From positions 1-64,000 of the forward strand of contig DZBG01000002.1 of assembly GCA_022729855.1 (NCBI GenBank): a stretch of 64,000 nt of DNA. Reading direction: 5' to 3'. Source of the stretch: Bdellovibrio sp. GTDB taxonomy: Bacteria; Bdellovibrionota; Bacteriovoracia; Bacteriovoracales; Bacteriovoracaceae. Shown here piece after piece: positions 40,883 through 49,338 of the stretch. A model generated the notes under the pieces. It had not been told where the DNA came from, did not search any database, and saw only the letters and a program-made list of their open reading frames with translations. Position 1 is the first letter of the stretch. The number at the start of each line of letters is the position of its first letter. A program made the translations under genes and the position numbers.

Positions 40883-42268
40883 TCATAATTGTGGCATATT
40901 TCCGGCCATGTTCGCCAAGCCGGCAACTCCTGCCCCTTGTCCTTTAATTCTAGAAACTGTCTCTTCCAGTCGAGCAAATTTTTGCTTCAGAACTTCTTCT
41001 TTCTGAGCAATAACTCGTTCTTTATTTGCGATCTGACGCTCAATTTGTGTGACTTGTGTTTGTAATCCGTTCTTTCTAGTCGGAAGAATACCTGAGGGAG
41101 GAGCTAAGAGGGTTGATGCCATCTCATCGAGATGATCAATAAATCCTTTAGATTTTCCGCCTTCAATGCTGTAGCTACCAGTCAGTGCTTCTGCAACAAT
41201 CTTGTAGTCCTTATTAAGTTCGGACTCCATTTTCGCTTGATCTAGTTTAAGTAATCCGTTTCTCTGGAATGTCACTCCAAGATCCCCAATACGAATAGGA
41301 CCATTCTTAGTCATCACAGGTGTAAAAACCGCTGACCTGATTCTTGACTCAATTTGTTGAAGCGAGAGATCTCCACCAAGTGTTCTCTGAGTATCTGATT
41401 TTTCTGAAAGATTATTCTGGGCTTTAATAAACTTTAAAACTTCATTGATATTATCAACGAGAGAATTAATTTTTCCACCAATGGCCTGAACATCTTCGGT
41501 AATTTCAACATTTATTTCTTCGCCTGGTTTGGCCTTTTTTAAATCAATCGTCACTCCGGGAATAATTTCTGTGGCACGATTTGAAGGAACTTCAATTTCA
41601 AATCCATCAAGCTTGATTTTTGCGTCAACAGCATCACGCTTTTGATCGATATAAAGATCCACTTCACCATCGACTAAGTATAAATCGGGGAATTCTGCTT
41701 TATTCCCATCACCAGTATCAGAGAGGGCAAGGAGTAGTCTCCATGGCTCATCTTCACTTATTCCGTCATTCACCACTGTGGCACGCATACCAAGTTCAGT
41801 ATTTGAATTGATCAGCTTTGCAATACCGGTGAGACTTGAATGCTCTTCATCAATATAAACTTCTTTCTCATCTCCATTAGGAAGAACAGCACGAATATAA
41901 CCAACGCCAAGATAAGTTTTATCCTTATCCTCAACACCATTAGTGAAGGCCGATGATTTTTGTGCCAGAGATGTGACTTCAATTTGGTATTTACCAGGTT
42001 CTGCAATATTTTTGTCAGCTGTGATACCAATAGCATCATTACTTGAATTTACTTTTAGTTCACGGAGTGATCTGGCGTTTTTATTTTTAAGAATTTCTCC
42101 ACGCATACCTTCAACTAAGGACGTGAGTTGACCCAAGAGAGCTTTCTTCTCTTCAATCTTTCCCTTTCGTGTTTCCATTTGTTGAATCGGAACTCTTTCC
42201 GCTTCAATAATTTGCTTCACGATATCTTTCGGGAGTCCTGTATTGATGGATCCGAATGAAATTCCCAG
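40883..42268 (-). CDS. fliD: Flagellar hook-associated protein 2 (filament cap), CTG start
   Basis: FliD caps the growing filament. The 461-residue protein has the N-terminal FliD region (GISFGSINTGLPKDIV then QIIEAERVPIQQME) and a C-terminal coiled coil ending with a Met/Gly-rich tail. Between the in-frame TAG upstream and GTG 42220 there is no ATG, GTG or TTG. A CTG at 42268-42266 lies 7 nt after a perfect AGGAGG (42281-42276) and yields exactly the conserved FliD N-terminus. Starting at GTG 42220 would remove 16 conserved residues and has no ribosome site. The cap-domain middle part is variable, as usual. Confidence 0.88.
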   Translation of the reverse strand: MGISFGSINTGLPKDIVKQIIEAERVPIQQMETRKGKIEEKKALLGQLTSLVEGMRGEILKNKNARSLRELKVNSSNDAIGITADKNIAEPGKYQIEVTSLAQKSSAFTNGVEDKDKTYLGVGYIRAVLPNGDEKEVYIDEEHSSLTGIAKLINSNTELGMRATVVNDGISEDEPWRLLLALSDTGDGNKAEFPDLYLVDGEVDLYIDQKRDAVDAKIKLDGFEIEVPSNRATEIIPGVTIDLKKAKPGEEINVEITEDVQAIGGKINSLVDNINEVLKFIKAQNNLSEKSDTQRTLGGDLSLQQIESRIRSAVFTPVMTKNGPIRIGDLGVTFQRNGLLKLDQAKMESELNKDYKIVAEALTGSYSIEGGKSKGFIDHLDEMASTLLAPPSGILPTRKNGLQTQVTQIERQIANKERVIAQKEEVLKQKFARLEETVSRIKGQGAGVAGLANMAGNMPQL

Positions 42269-42499
42269 AAACTTTCCTCCTGAAAGTTGAGTGGTAGGAT
42301 CGGACTTTTGGTCCTATGATCCCATTTAAGAGTATCATTCGTAGAAGTGGTCGCAAGTGGGCAGAATTTGAGCTACGATAGGTACTAAATAAAGAAGGGC
42401 CGGTGAACGGCCGGCCCAACAATAAACAGATAAGATCTATGGTAGGATTCATCCTGTAGAACCCTACTAAACTGATCGGTTATAACGGAAAGAACTTAA

Positions 42500-44017
42500 G
42501 TGAAAAAGTCCAATATTCTATTAGAAAAATCTAAATTCTTTGTATATCGAGTAGTTATCTATTTTTCTTTCCTATTGGTTCCAGTCTGGATTCAAAAATC
42601 AATCCAGCTCCCTTTGCTGTCACAGTCGGTTCTCCTGCTCTTGTATATGCTTTTTATGGGTGGGCAGTGGTACTTATTGGGTAAAGAGATCGATCATCGC
42701 TTCAAAATTTACTTCAGGGCCAATTCTACTATTGACCGAATTTTATACCGCCTCATCATGGGAAATGCCGCCATGATGATTCTTTTTAATATCATGAGTT
42801 TTATTCCCGAAGGCATTGTGAATCACTTCTTTTGGGGATTTTTTGTTATCTTGGGTCTGTTCTACTCGTGGCCTACTCGTGGAAAAATTATTGAAGAGTC
42901 TGTCTCAACTCAATTCACTGAGTATAAATTTCTGGATTCATTTGAGAAAACGGTTCTTTTTATCAGTTTGGCACTCTTGATTATTTCGATTCCAAGTATT
43001 CCTTTCTTTAATAATCTCGAAACTCTCAAATTGATTTTAGATCCTAATGAGAAAATGAATATTCAGATTTGGAATTTTTTATCTCTGAATTTTTATCCCT
43101 TTAGAAAATTTCCTCAAATGATGAATCTCGCTCTAGGAATGTATTTTTATTTTGTCGGGATGACTTTTTATATCCTGTCATTTTACAGCATCCTTCGTTA
43201 TTTCATTTCAAGACGACTCTCAATTTTGGGTTTATTCGCTCTTGTTTCGACTTGGTCATTCTCTCTCTTTTTAAGACAAGACTTACTTAGTTGCTTTAAT
43301 ACAACATTCACCATCCTTTGGGTTTGGTCGGTCTTATGGTGTGCTAAGAGTTCTACCTACCGTGCGGGGCTTATGTATGGACTTCTTTGTTATATCGGCG
43401 TGATCATAAATTATAATTTCATTTTCTTATTCCCTGTGGGGCTTGCTCTTATTTATTTGGTCGCTCTCAGAGAGAAAACAGACTGGTTTAGATCTCAATT
43501 TGTGAAATATACATTCTTGGGACTACTGCTTGTTCTTTTAACTCTCATCACTCATATGGACTTAAGATTTTTTGATAACTCATACAAAATTTCAGAATTA
43601 GAAGTTTTTGTGAAAGAGATCTTTGAGCGTAAAGCTTTTTACGCCTTAGCGTTTTTTGGAGTCATCACAATCGCCTTCCATCTTCTTAAAAACAGATTGA
43701 AATTACCTTTAATGACCCTAGATAAATCACTCTTATCTCTTTTAAGTATGATGTTCTTTCTCATCTTGGTCTTGGGAGTTTTTGTTGATCAAGATTATCT
43801 AGGCAATTTTGCTTCTCTTTGGTGGGTAGCACTGTTTTCAATGTTGCCACTTGAATGGATTTTTCAGGCGCTCTCAAAAAGTCGCTCTCGAAGAAATTTC
43901 ATTTATATGATTTATGTTCTCGTTTGCTTATTAGACTCCCATGTTGAAGGGCGCTTCTATCAAGCCTATCGTTTTTTTAATCATCACCAGTCATCGGAGC
44001 AAAAACTGCCCCGATAG
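42500..44017 (+). CDS. Polytopic membrane protein of unknown function
   Basis: The 505-residue protein has roughly ten to twelve membrane segments spread over its length, with aromatic-rich loops (FLWFW-like, YRFF near the end). The GTG start has a GGAAAG site 7 nt upstream. The overall impression, multiple helices with short loops and a few charged residues between them, resembles GT-C type or O-antigen-like membrane enzymes. I see no diagnostic motif, so no function is given. It is divergent from fliD across a 231-bp gap that contains a GGGCCGG/CCGGCCC hairpin (42397-42417). Confidence 0.75.
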   Translation: MKKSNILLEKSKFFVYRVVIYFSFLLVPVWIQKSIQLPLLSQSVLLLLYMLFMGGQWYLLGKEIDHRFKIYFRANSTIDRILYRLIMGNAAMMILFNIMSFIPEGIVNHFFWGFFVILGLFYSWPTRGKIIEESVSTQFTEYKFLDSFEKTVLFISLALLIISIPSIPFFNNLETLKLILDPNEKMNIQIWNFLSLNFYPFRKFPQMMNLALGMYFYFVGMTFYILSFYSILRYFISRRLSILGLFALVSTWSFSLFLRQDLLSCFNTTFTILWVWSVLWCAKSSTYRAGLMYGLLCYIGVIINYNFIFLFPVGLALIYLVALREKTDWFRSQFVKYTFLGLLLVLLTLITHMDLRFFDNSYKISELEVFVKEIFERKAFYALAFFGVITIAFHLLKNRLKLPLMTLDKSLLSLLSMMFFLILVLGVFVDQDYLGNFASLWWVALFSMLPLEWIFQALSKSRSRRNFIYMIYVLVCLLDSHVEGRFYQAYRFFNHHQSSEQKLPR

Positions 44018-44140
44018 TTTGTTAAGATTCTGTATTGATTGGAATTTTAAGAATTCTTTTTGCACTCGATCCCTTTTTTTTGTTATCATAAAAGTAGAAA
44101 GGGAGAATGGATCTCCCGCATGCGCTCAAGGAGGATTCCC

Positions 44141-44368
44141 TTGTTCAAGACCACACTGACTCAAAGTCTTTTTAGTGATTTCAGCGCCTCTTACCAATCC
44201 TTCTCTGCCCCCGAAAAAGATCAAACTTCAGCCTTCGTCTATGTAGACCAGGATGGCGTGCGTCTTCTGACGAATGTGGTTGATGAGAATGAAGAAGCGG
44301 ACGGTGTCTTTGCCGTGGCCGTGGCCCAAGATGGTTGGCAAGAAATGTTGGCCATGTACGAAGCATAG
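44141..44368 (+). CDS. Small acidic protein, TTG start
   Basis: A perfect AAGGAGG (44128-44134) lies 6 nt before TTG 44141, which opens a 75-residue acidic reading frame (MFKTTLTQ... to AMYEA). An in-frame ATG at 44120 lacks a ribosome site. The protein has short strands (TSAFVYVDQ, VFAVAVAQ) and an acidic loop (VDENEEADG), suggesting a small beta-rich cytosolic domain. I do not recognise a family. A GGGAGA/TCTCCC hairpin (44101-44117) lies just upstream of the ribosome site. Confidence 0.55.
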   Translation: MFKTTLTQSLFSDFSASYQSFSAPEKDQTSAFVYVDQDGVRLLTNVVDENEEADGVFAVAVAQDGWQEMLAMYEA

Positions 44369-44480
44369 TGCCATAAAGAAAAAAGATTGGGGAAAAGTCC
44401 CTGTTGATGCTCTGACACTAAATAAGTCAGATATAGATTCGTCGCCTAAAATCGTTCTAAGATAATAGAATTTAAAGTAG

Positions 44481-44510
44481 AATCCACCTGTAAAGGTGGA
44501 TTTTCTTTTT
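44481..44510 (+). terminator. Rho-independent terminator
   Basis: AATCCACC (44481-44488) and GGTGGATT (44495-44502) form an 8-bp stem with a six-base loop, followed by a T-rich run to 44510. It ends the small acidic gene's transcript and lies immediately before the DnaA-box cluster. Confidence 0.85.
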
Positions 44511-44516
44511 CTTCAC

Positions 44517-44558
44517 TGTGGATAATCTTGTGGATAAACAACCAAAATTTGTGGATAA
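44517..44558 (-). promoter_or_regulatory. Cluster of three perfect DnaA boxes
   Basis: TGTGGATAA, the exact complement of the strong DnaA box TTATCCACA, occurs at 44517-44525, 44529-44537 and 44550-44558, all in the same orientation. Starts are 12 and 21 bp apart, so two of the intervals approximate one and two helical turns. The flanks are AT-rich. Three exact copies in 42 bp are far beyond chance in a window where I found only one other perfect copy (19923-19931). Confidence 0.75.
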
Positions 44559-45297
44559 AAAACTATTATTGGGCCCATATTTGGCCAGAATTATGAATGG
44601 CCAGCGTGAAATTTGGCGAAAACTTGTTCGCGAAACTTTAGATTTTCAGATTCAGGAAAAGTCACCAGGGGATCCTGTCACAGTCATCGACCTAGCGATT
44701 AGCCAAGATGTGAAAGAAATTTGTGAGAGAGAGGGTCTGAATTTTTATTCAGAAGAAGAGACCAGAGACTGGAAATTGCCCTTAATTATCATTGATCCTA
44801 TTGATGGAACAAGGGAGCTTATTGAAAGACGACCTGAGTGTGCTGTTTCAATTGCTCTGATTCAAAATTGGGATTTTACCTCACCTGAAAATCAGGGTTG
44901 GATTTTTAATCCTTTTACGGAAGAAACTTTCTCGCACGAGAGCCTAAAAGCTAAAAATGAAGATCAAAACCAAATAGGATATGTTTCACGTTCAGAATGG
45001 AAAGCTGGGATTTTTAATAAAATTCACCAAGAAAGTATTGAACTGAAAGCTGTGGGAAGTATTGCTTATAAACTGGGCCTCCTCTCAGCTGGAAAAATTG
45101 ATTTTGTCGTTTCGCTAAAACCTAAAAATGTTTGGGATATTGCTGCGGGAACTATACTTTGCGAAAAGTTGGGCCTTGAGTTTTACTCAGAAGGAAAACG
45201 AGTCACTAAGATCACTAAGGATCTTTACCTACCACCACTTCTTTGGTGTAAGCCTACGTCGTTTTCTTCTTTGTCAGAGGTTTTTTCACAGCACTAG
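44518..45297 (+). CDS. CysQ/inositol-monophosphatase family phosphatase
   Basis: The protein belongs to the lithium-sensitive, magnesium-dependent phosphatases that include 3'(2'),5'-bisphosphate nucleotidase CysQ. Motifs are SPGDPVTVIDLAIS, the metal triad YSEEET and IIDPIDGTRELIERR, and the C-terminal KNVWDIAAGTIL. The longest reading from GTG 44518 (259 residues) begins inside the DnaA-box cluster. The repeated VDK/VDN residues there simply translate the boxes. A later start such as the ATG of MNGQREIW, near 44594, would remove this, but the segment before it (LLLGPYLARI) fits a normal N-terminal helix. The last 44 bp overlap convergent nth. Confidence 0.82.
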   Translation: MDNLVDKQPKFVDKKLLLGPYLARIMNGQREIWRKLVRETLDFQIQEKSPGDPVTVIDLAISQDVKEICEREGLNFYSEEETRDWKLPLIIIDPIDGTRELIERRPECAVSIALIQNWDFTSPENQGWIFNPFTEETFSHESLKAKNEDQNQIGYVSRSEWKAGIFNKIHQESIELKAVGSIAYKLGLLSAGKIDFVVSLKPKNVWDIAAGTILCEKLGLEFYSEGKRVTKITKDLYLPPLLWCKPTSFSSLSEVFSQH

Positions 45298-45913
45298 GAC
45301 AAATATCATTGAGAAGACAAAGATCACATTGTGGACGTCTCGCAATACATGTTCTTCGTCCTAAAAAAATAAAAAGATGTGAGATTTCAGTCCAAGTTTC
45401 TTGAGGATAAAGTTTCATAAGATCTTGTTCAATCTTCTCTGGATCATCAAATTTAGTCAGACCCAAAAGATTGGTAATACGCTTCACGTGAGTATCAACA
45501 ACCACACCTTCATTGATATTATAAACATTTCCTAGAACAACATTGGCGGTCTTTCGTCCCACTCCAGCGAGAGAGCTGAGTTCTTGAATAGACTTTGGAA
45601 TTTCACTCTTAAATCGGCTCACTAGTTCGGCTGAGCAAGCGATGATATTTTTAGCTTTATTTCTAAAAAATCCGGTTGAACGGATAATTTCTTCCACATC
45701 TAATTGATTCGCCTTAGCTAGCTTCTCGGGAGTAGGATATTTTTTAAATAAATGAGGAGTCACCATATTCACTCTAACATCAGTACACTGAGCAGAGAGA
45801 ATGGTAGCAATCAGAAGTTCATAAGCATTTTTATGGTCTAGCTCACAGTGAGCATCAGGGTAGAGTTTGTGAAGTCTGTTATAAACTTCTGTCGCTTTTT
45901 CATTTTTTTTCAT
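45254..45913 (-). CDS. nth: Endonuclease III
   Basis: Nth removes oxidised pyrimidines as a DNA glycosylase with AP lyase activity. The 219-residue protein has the helix-hairpin-helix LSSLAGVGRKTANVVLG with the catalytic lysine. The catalytic aspartate lies in VVDTHVKR. A [4Fe-4S] ligand set C-x6-C-x2-C-x5-C follows near residues 188-204 (CIARRPQCDLC then NDIC). Standard length apart from a lysine-rich tail, whose coding sequence overlaps the convergent phosphatase gene by 44 bp. Confidence 0.95.
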   Translation of the reverse strand: MKKNEKATEVYNRLHKLYPDAHCELDHKNAYELLIATILSAQCTDVRVNMVTPHLFKKYPTPEKLAKANQLDVEEIIRSTGFFRNKAKNIIACSAELVSRFKSEIPKSIQELSSLAGVGRKTANVVLGNVYNINEGVVVDTHVKRITNLLGLTKFDDPEKIEQDLMKLYPQETWTEISHLFIFLGRRTCIARRPQCDLCLLNDICPSAVKKPLTKKKTT

Positions 45914-45982
45914 GAACTTATCCTGCCGGTAAAAGAAGGAATTACGCTAGTCTTTTTTAGCTGAGGCCGGTAAATATGGCCC

Positions 45983-46579
45983 ATGAGCGGATTTAAAGTA
46001 AAAGACCATTTTTTTAATAAGGCCAAGCAAGATAATTATCTGGCCCGAAGTATCTATAAACTTGAAGAGATCGATGATCGCTTTAAGGTTTTACGTGCTG
46101 GTAATAAAGTAGTGGATTTTGGCTATTATCCAGGCTCATGGATTCAGTACACATCACAAAAAATCACAGATAAAGGCATTGTTGTCGGCATTGATATCCA
46201 AGAAGTGAATAAAAAACTCACTGGAATTAACAATGTTCGTATCTATCAGAAGAGTATTTTTGATGTGACTGATTTGACTCAGTTAGGCGTAGAAGGACAA
46301 TTTGATGTTGTACTCTCAGATATGGCCCCTAGCACAACAGGAATTAAGTCTGTTGATCAGGCCAGAAGTCTTGATTTAGTTGAATCCGTCTTTGGATTGC
46401 TCCCTCGTTTCCTCTCACCAGGCGGAAATTTCGTTATTAAAGTTTTTGAAAGCCAAGACGCTCAAAATTATTTAAAGGCCCAAAAAGGCCTATTTAGCGA
46501 ATTTCACTATTTACGTCCGAAATCTACTCGTTCGGTCAGTAAAGAATTTTTTGTCATCGGAAAGAACTTTAAGGCATAA
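45983..46579 (+). CDS. rlmE: 23S rRNA (uridine-2552-2'-O)-methyltransferase, RlmE/FtsJ family
   Basis: RlmE methylates the ribosomal A-loop. The 198-residue protein shows the K-D-K-E catalytic set: Lys in ARSIYKLEEID, Asp in LSDMAPSTTG, Lys in FVIKVFE, Glu in SVSKEFFVIG. The SAM loop reads DFGYYPGSWIQ rather than the usual DLGAAPGGW, a moderate divergence. It overlaps the next gene by one base (TAATG). Activity on U2552 is inferred from the family. Confidence 0.88.
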   Translation: MSGFKVKDHFFNKAKQDNYLARSIYKLEEIDDRFKVLRAGNKVVDFGYYPGSWIQYTSQKITDKGIVVGIDIQEVNKKLTGINNVRIYQKSIFDVTDLTQLGVEGQFDVVLSDMAPSTTGIKSVDQARSLDLVESVFGLLPRFLSPGGNFVIKVFESQDAQNYLKAQKGLFSEFHYLRPKSTRSVSKEFFVIGKNFKA

Positions 46580-47862
46580 TGTCCTTCATGGTTTTCAAGG
46601 ATTTGAATCGCGTACCTTTAAGGATTATCTTCACGATAAGCACAATACTGCTTAGTCAGTACTCGCACGCCCAATTTAATTTTCTAAAAGACAATGTTCT
46701 CATCAACCAATCACCACAAACTCCAGAAAGCCAAGTTTCACCAGAATCTAAAACTGAAATGGAAGAGTGGACTAAAATTATGGATCTGCACCAATCGTGG
46801 GATCAGCAGATTGAATATGATAGTTCAAAATATCAGGCCCATTATTCATTTAATGATAGCTTAGAAGATTTTATTAAAAGACAGATGAATCTTTACCATC
46901 CTGATTATAGTTCAGTGGTAGTGATTGATAATGAAACAGGTTTAGTTCTTGCAGCTGTTGATCACTCAAGAGTGAAAAAAGTTTTTGGACGAGATCTTGC
47001 TTTCTCTTCTACTCACCCTGCAGCCTCGGTGATTAAAGTGATTACCGCTTCTGACTTATTAGAGAATACACATATCAATACGCATACTGAGTTTGCTTTT
47101 GCTGGTAAATCTACCACTCTTTATCGTTCGCAATTAAAAGAGCCACCTTCAAAAAGAAAGCGCTGGATCAGAAGACTTGATCTTGATCGTGCTTTTGCCA
47201 CATCAAATAATGTGATTTTTGGAAGAACGGCGATTGAAAATCTTACTCCCCATGGACTGAAGAAAATGGCGGAGCGATTTGGATTTAATCGCAGGCTGGT
47301 TGATGGAGTTGATCTTCATCCCTCAGTTTTTCCTCTGGCCGAAGATCAGTATAATTTTGCAGAACTTGCTTCTGGATTTAATACAAGAACTTTGATGAGT
47401 CCTATTCATGGTGCTGTGATTGCTTCAATTGTGGCCAATGGGGGAGTTTTAAAATTTCCCATCGTGATTAAATCAGTTGAGGAGATCAGTGGAAAGAAAA
47501 CGATTTATCCACCTCTCAGACCTGATGAAAGAGTTCTTACACCACAAACAGCTGAGGATATGCGACATCTTTTTATGTCTACTGTAGCAAGTGGAACCGC
47601 ACGAAATTCATTCCGTCGTAGTAAACTTCTCCTCTCAAAATATGAAATTGGTGGAAAGACTGGAAGTATGACTGGTGGGGAGCCATTTGGAAAAAGAGAT
47701 TGGTTTGTCAGTTATGCCAAGTCTAGCGAAGACAGTAATGACAAGGGAATTTCAATTTGTGTCATGATCGTGAATCAAAAAAAGTGGTATGTGAAATCAC
47801 CGCTGGTTGCAAAAAATATTATTGAATACTATTACGACAATATATACCCTCAAAAAAAATAA
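46579..47862 (+). CDS. Penicillin-binding transpeptidase domain protein
   Basis: The 427-residue protein has an N-terminal hydrophobic signal (IIFTISTILLSQYSHA, then probable cleavage) and a periplasmic transpeptidase domain. The SVIK serine lies in HPAASVIKV, TSNN follows in FATSNNVIF, and the KTGS motif is in GGKTGSMTGG. There is no dimerisation or transglycosylase domain, so it is a stand-alone D,D-transpeptidase-like protein. Some such proteins have roles in cell-wall remodelling during predation or division; that is inference. It begins at the rlmE stop; ATG 46588 is an alternative. Confidence 0.85.
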   Translation: MSFMVFKDLNRVPLRIIFTISTILLSQYSHAQFNFLKDNVLINQSPQTPESQVSPESKTEMEEWTKIMDLHQSWDQQIEYDSSKYQAHYSFNDSLEDFIKRQMNLYHPDYSSVVVIDNETGLVLAAVDHSRVKKVFGRDLAFSSTHPAASVIKVITASDLLENTHINTHTEFAFAGKSTTLYRSQLKEPPSKRKRWIRRLDLDRAFATSNNVIFGRTAIENLTPHGLKKMAERFGFNRRLVDGVDLHPSVFPLAEDQYNFAELASGFNTRTLMSPIHGAVIASIVANGGVLKFPIVIKSVEEISGKKTIYPPLRPDERVLTPQTAEDMRHLFMSTVASGTARNSFRRSKLLLSKYEIGGKTGSMTGGEPFGKRDWFVSYAKSSEDSNDKGISICVMIVNQKKWYVKSPLVAKNIIEYYYDNIYPQKK

Positions 47863-47871
47863 GGATGTTGT

Positions 47872-48675
47872 ATGGAAAATACTACTGCCCCTGAAAACAA
47901 AGAAAATCCTGAAGTTATTGCTGTAGCAGATACGAATAAGCCAGTTCTTAGTAAAAAAGAAAAATTCATTAAGGAATTTAAGTCATTCACTTTTATCATC
48001 ATTGGTGTTTTGGCCTTTAGATCAGTTCTTTTTGAGCCCTTTAAAATCCCATCTGGATCAATGATTCCTACACTCCTTATTGGAGATTTTATTATTGTAA
48101 ATAAATTCTCTTACGGATTTAAAGTGCCATTCTCAGATTGGTTCTCTGATCCTACTTACGTGACTGGACCATCAAAGCCTGAGCGTGGTGATGTCATCGT
48201 TTTTAAATATCCAAAAAATCCAGATTTAAACTATATCAAGCGTGTTGTTGGACTTCCGGGTGACACAGTTGAAGTGATTGATAAAGTTGTTTACGTGAAC
48301 GGGTCTCCCATTGAGGCCAAAGAAACTGACGGAAAAAAAATCTTAGAAGATATGGATGAGAAGTATAAACAATACAATTTCAAATTTTTTGAAACTCATA
48401 CAGGGAAGGCAACTCATATTTCACAAATTGATGTGGATAATGTGTATAACGCCAATTTTTACAGAACAGTGATTCCACAGAATCAATATTTTGTAATGGG
48501 TGACAATAGAGATTTCTCTGCTGATTCACGTGTGTGGGGAACTGTTCCCTTTGGTAATATTAAAGGTAAGGCCATTGCGATTTGGTTCTCACTTTCAATC
48601 CCATGGCCATTTTCACAAGACGAACAAGAAGCATGGAGCTTCCGTCCTTGGAGAATTGGTAAAATCATCGATTAG
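47872..48675 (+). CDS. lepB: Signal peptidase I
   Basis: LepB removes signal peptides from exported proteins. The 267-residue protein has one membrane segment (FTFIIIGVLAFRSVLF), the catalytic serine in PSGSMIPTLLIGD and the lysine in YIKRVVGLPGD. The C-terminal box reads VMGDNRDFSADSRVWG. The N-terminal 30 residues are hydrophilic and the second membrane helix of E. coli LepB is absent. A bidirectional terminator follows. Confidence 0.95.
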   Translation: MENTTAPENKENPEVIAVADTNKPVLSKKEKFIKEFKSFTFIIIGVLAFRSVLFEPFKIPSGSMIPTLLIGDFIIVNKFSYGFKVPFSDWFSDPTYVTGPSKPERGDVIVFKYPKNPDLNYIKRVVGLPGDTVEVIDKVVYVNGSPIEAKETDGKKILEDMDEKYKQYNFKFFETHTGKATHISQIDVDNVYNANFYRTVIPQNQYFVMGDNRDFSADSRVWGTVPFGNIKGKAIAIWFSLSIPWPFSQDEQEAWSFRPWRIGKIID

Positions 48676-48726
48676 TAAAAAAAACTTCTCCCCCACCAAG
48701 GTCAATCAAAGGGGGAGAAGTCTTAT
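48676..48726. terminator. Bidirectional terminator between lepB and dps
   Basis: ACTTCTCCCCC (48685-48695) pairs with GGGGGAGAAGT (48712-48722) over 11 bp, with an A run before and T-rich bases after. It serves convergent lepB and dps. Confidence 0.85.
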
Positions 48727-48728
48727 AA

Positions 48729-49199
48729 CTACTTAGTCTCGTTAAGAGAACTTCGTAGCATCCAAGCCGTTTTTTCATGAAATTTCATTCTTCCAATTAA
48801 CATATCAGCACTTACTTCATCATGAAGCTCTTGAGCATGACTACAGATCTCACGACATCTTTTTGAGATGATTTCGTGTCCCTCAAGAAGTTGTTTAATC
48901 ATGTCATTGGTTTCAGGAACACCTTCTTCATCTTTAATTGAAGTCAGTTTTTTAAACTCAGTGAGGCTGGCAGGTGCGAAGAAATCTAGCGCTCTAATAC
49001 GTTCTGCTAGGTCATCCACAGCTAGGGTCATTTCATTGTATTGAGATTCAAACATGAGATGAAGAGCACTAAATCTTGGTGAAACTAAGTTCCAGTGAAA
49101 ATTTAATGTCTTTAAATTAAGTGTATAAGTGTCGGCCAAGATTGATGATAATCCTGTGGCGATGTCTTTTCTTGTTTTTTCATTTAAGCCGTTGTTCAT
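48729..49199 (-). CDS. dps: Dps family ferritin-like protein
   Basis: Dps dodecamers oxidise and store iron and protect DNA in starved or oxidised cells. From ATG 49199 (ribosome site AAGGAG) the protein has 156 residues. It has the ferroxidase ligands in TLNFHWNLVSPRFSALHLMFESQY (positions 35-58 approximately) and DDLAERIRALD. A longer start at 49217 lies upstream of the ribosome site and is rejected. The 120 bp upstream should hold its promoter; I found no clear OxyR or Fur site. Confidence 0.9.
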   Translation of the reverse strand: MNNGLNEKTRKDIATGLSSILADTYTLNLKTLNFHWNLVSPRFSALHLMFESQYNEMTLAVDDLAERIRALDFFAPASLTEFKKLTSIKDEEGVPETNDMIKQLLEGHEIISKRCREICSHAQELHDEVSADMLIGRMKFHEKTAWMLRSSLNETK

Positions 49200-49338
49200 A
49201 AAAACTCCTTGTTGCATTTAGTGCTTGCTGTTTAATAAGCAGAATTGATGCCAAAAGAAGATCTTGAATAATCGGTAAGTTAGAATGTCTTTTTAATGTG
49301 TTGATTGGGGCGAGTGTGGCATAATGCCTCTTTAAATT

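Noticed and set aside
42397-42417. GGGCCGG/CCGGCCC hairpin as a terminator
   Set aside because: No T run follows on either strand and no transcript ends there between divergent genes; it may be a structural or regulatory element only.
44517-44558. Calling the DnaA-box cluster the chromosome origin
   Set aside because: Only three boxes, no dnaA, dnaN, gyr or rpmH genes nearby and no strand switch of genes; a regulatory or titration site is safer.
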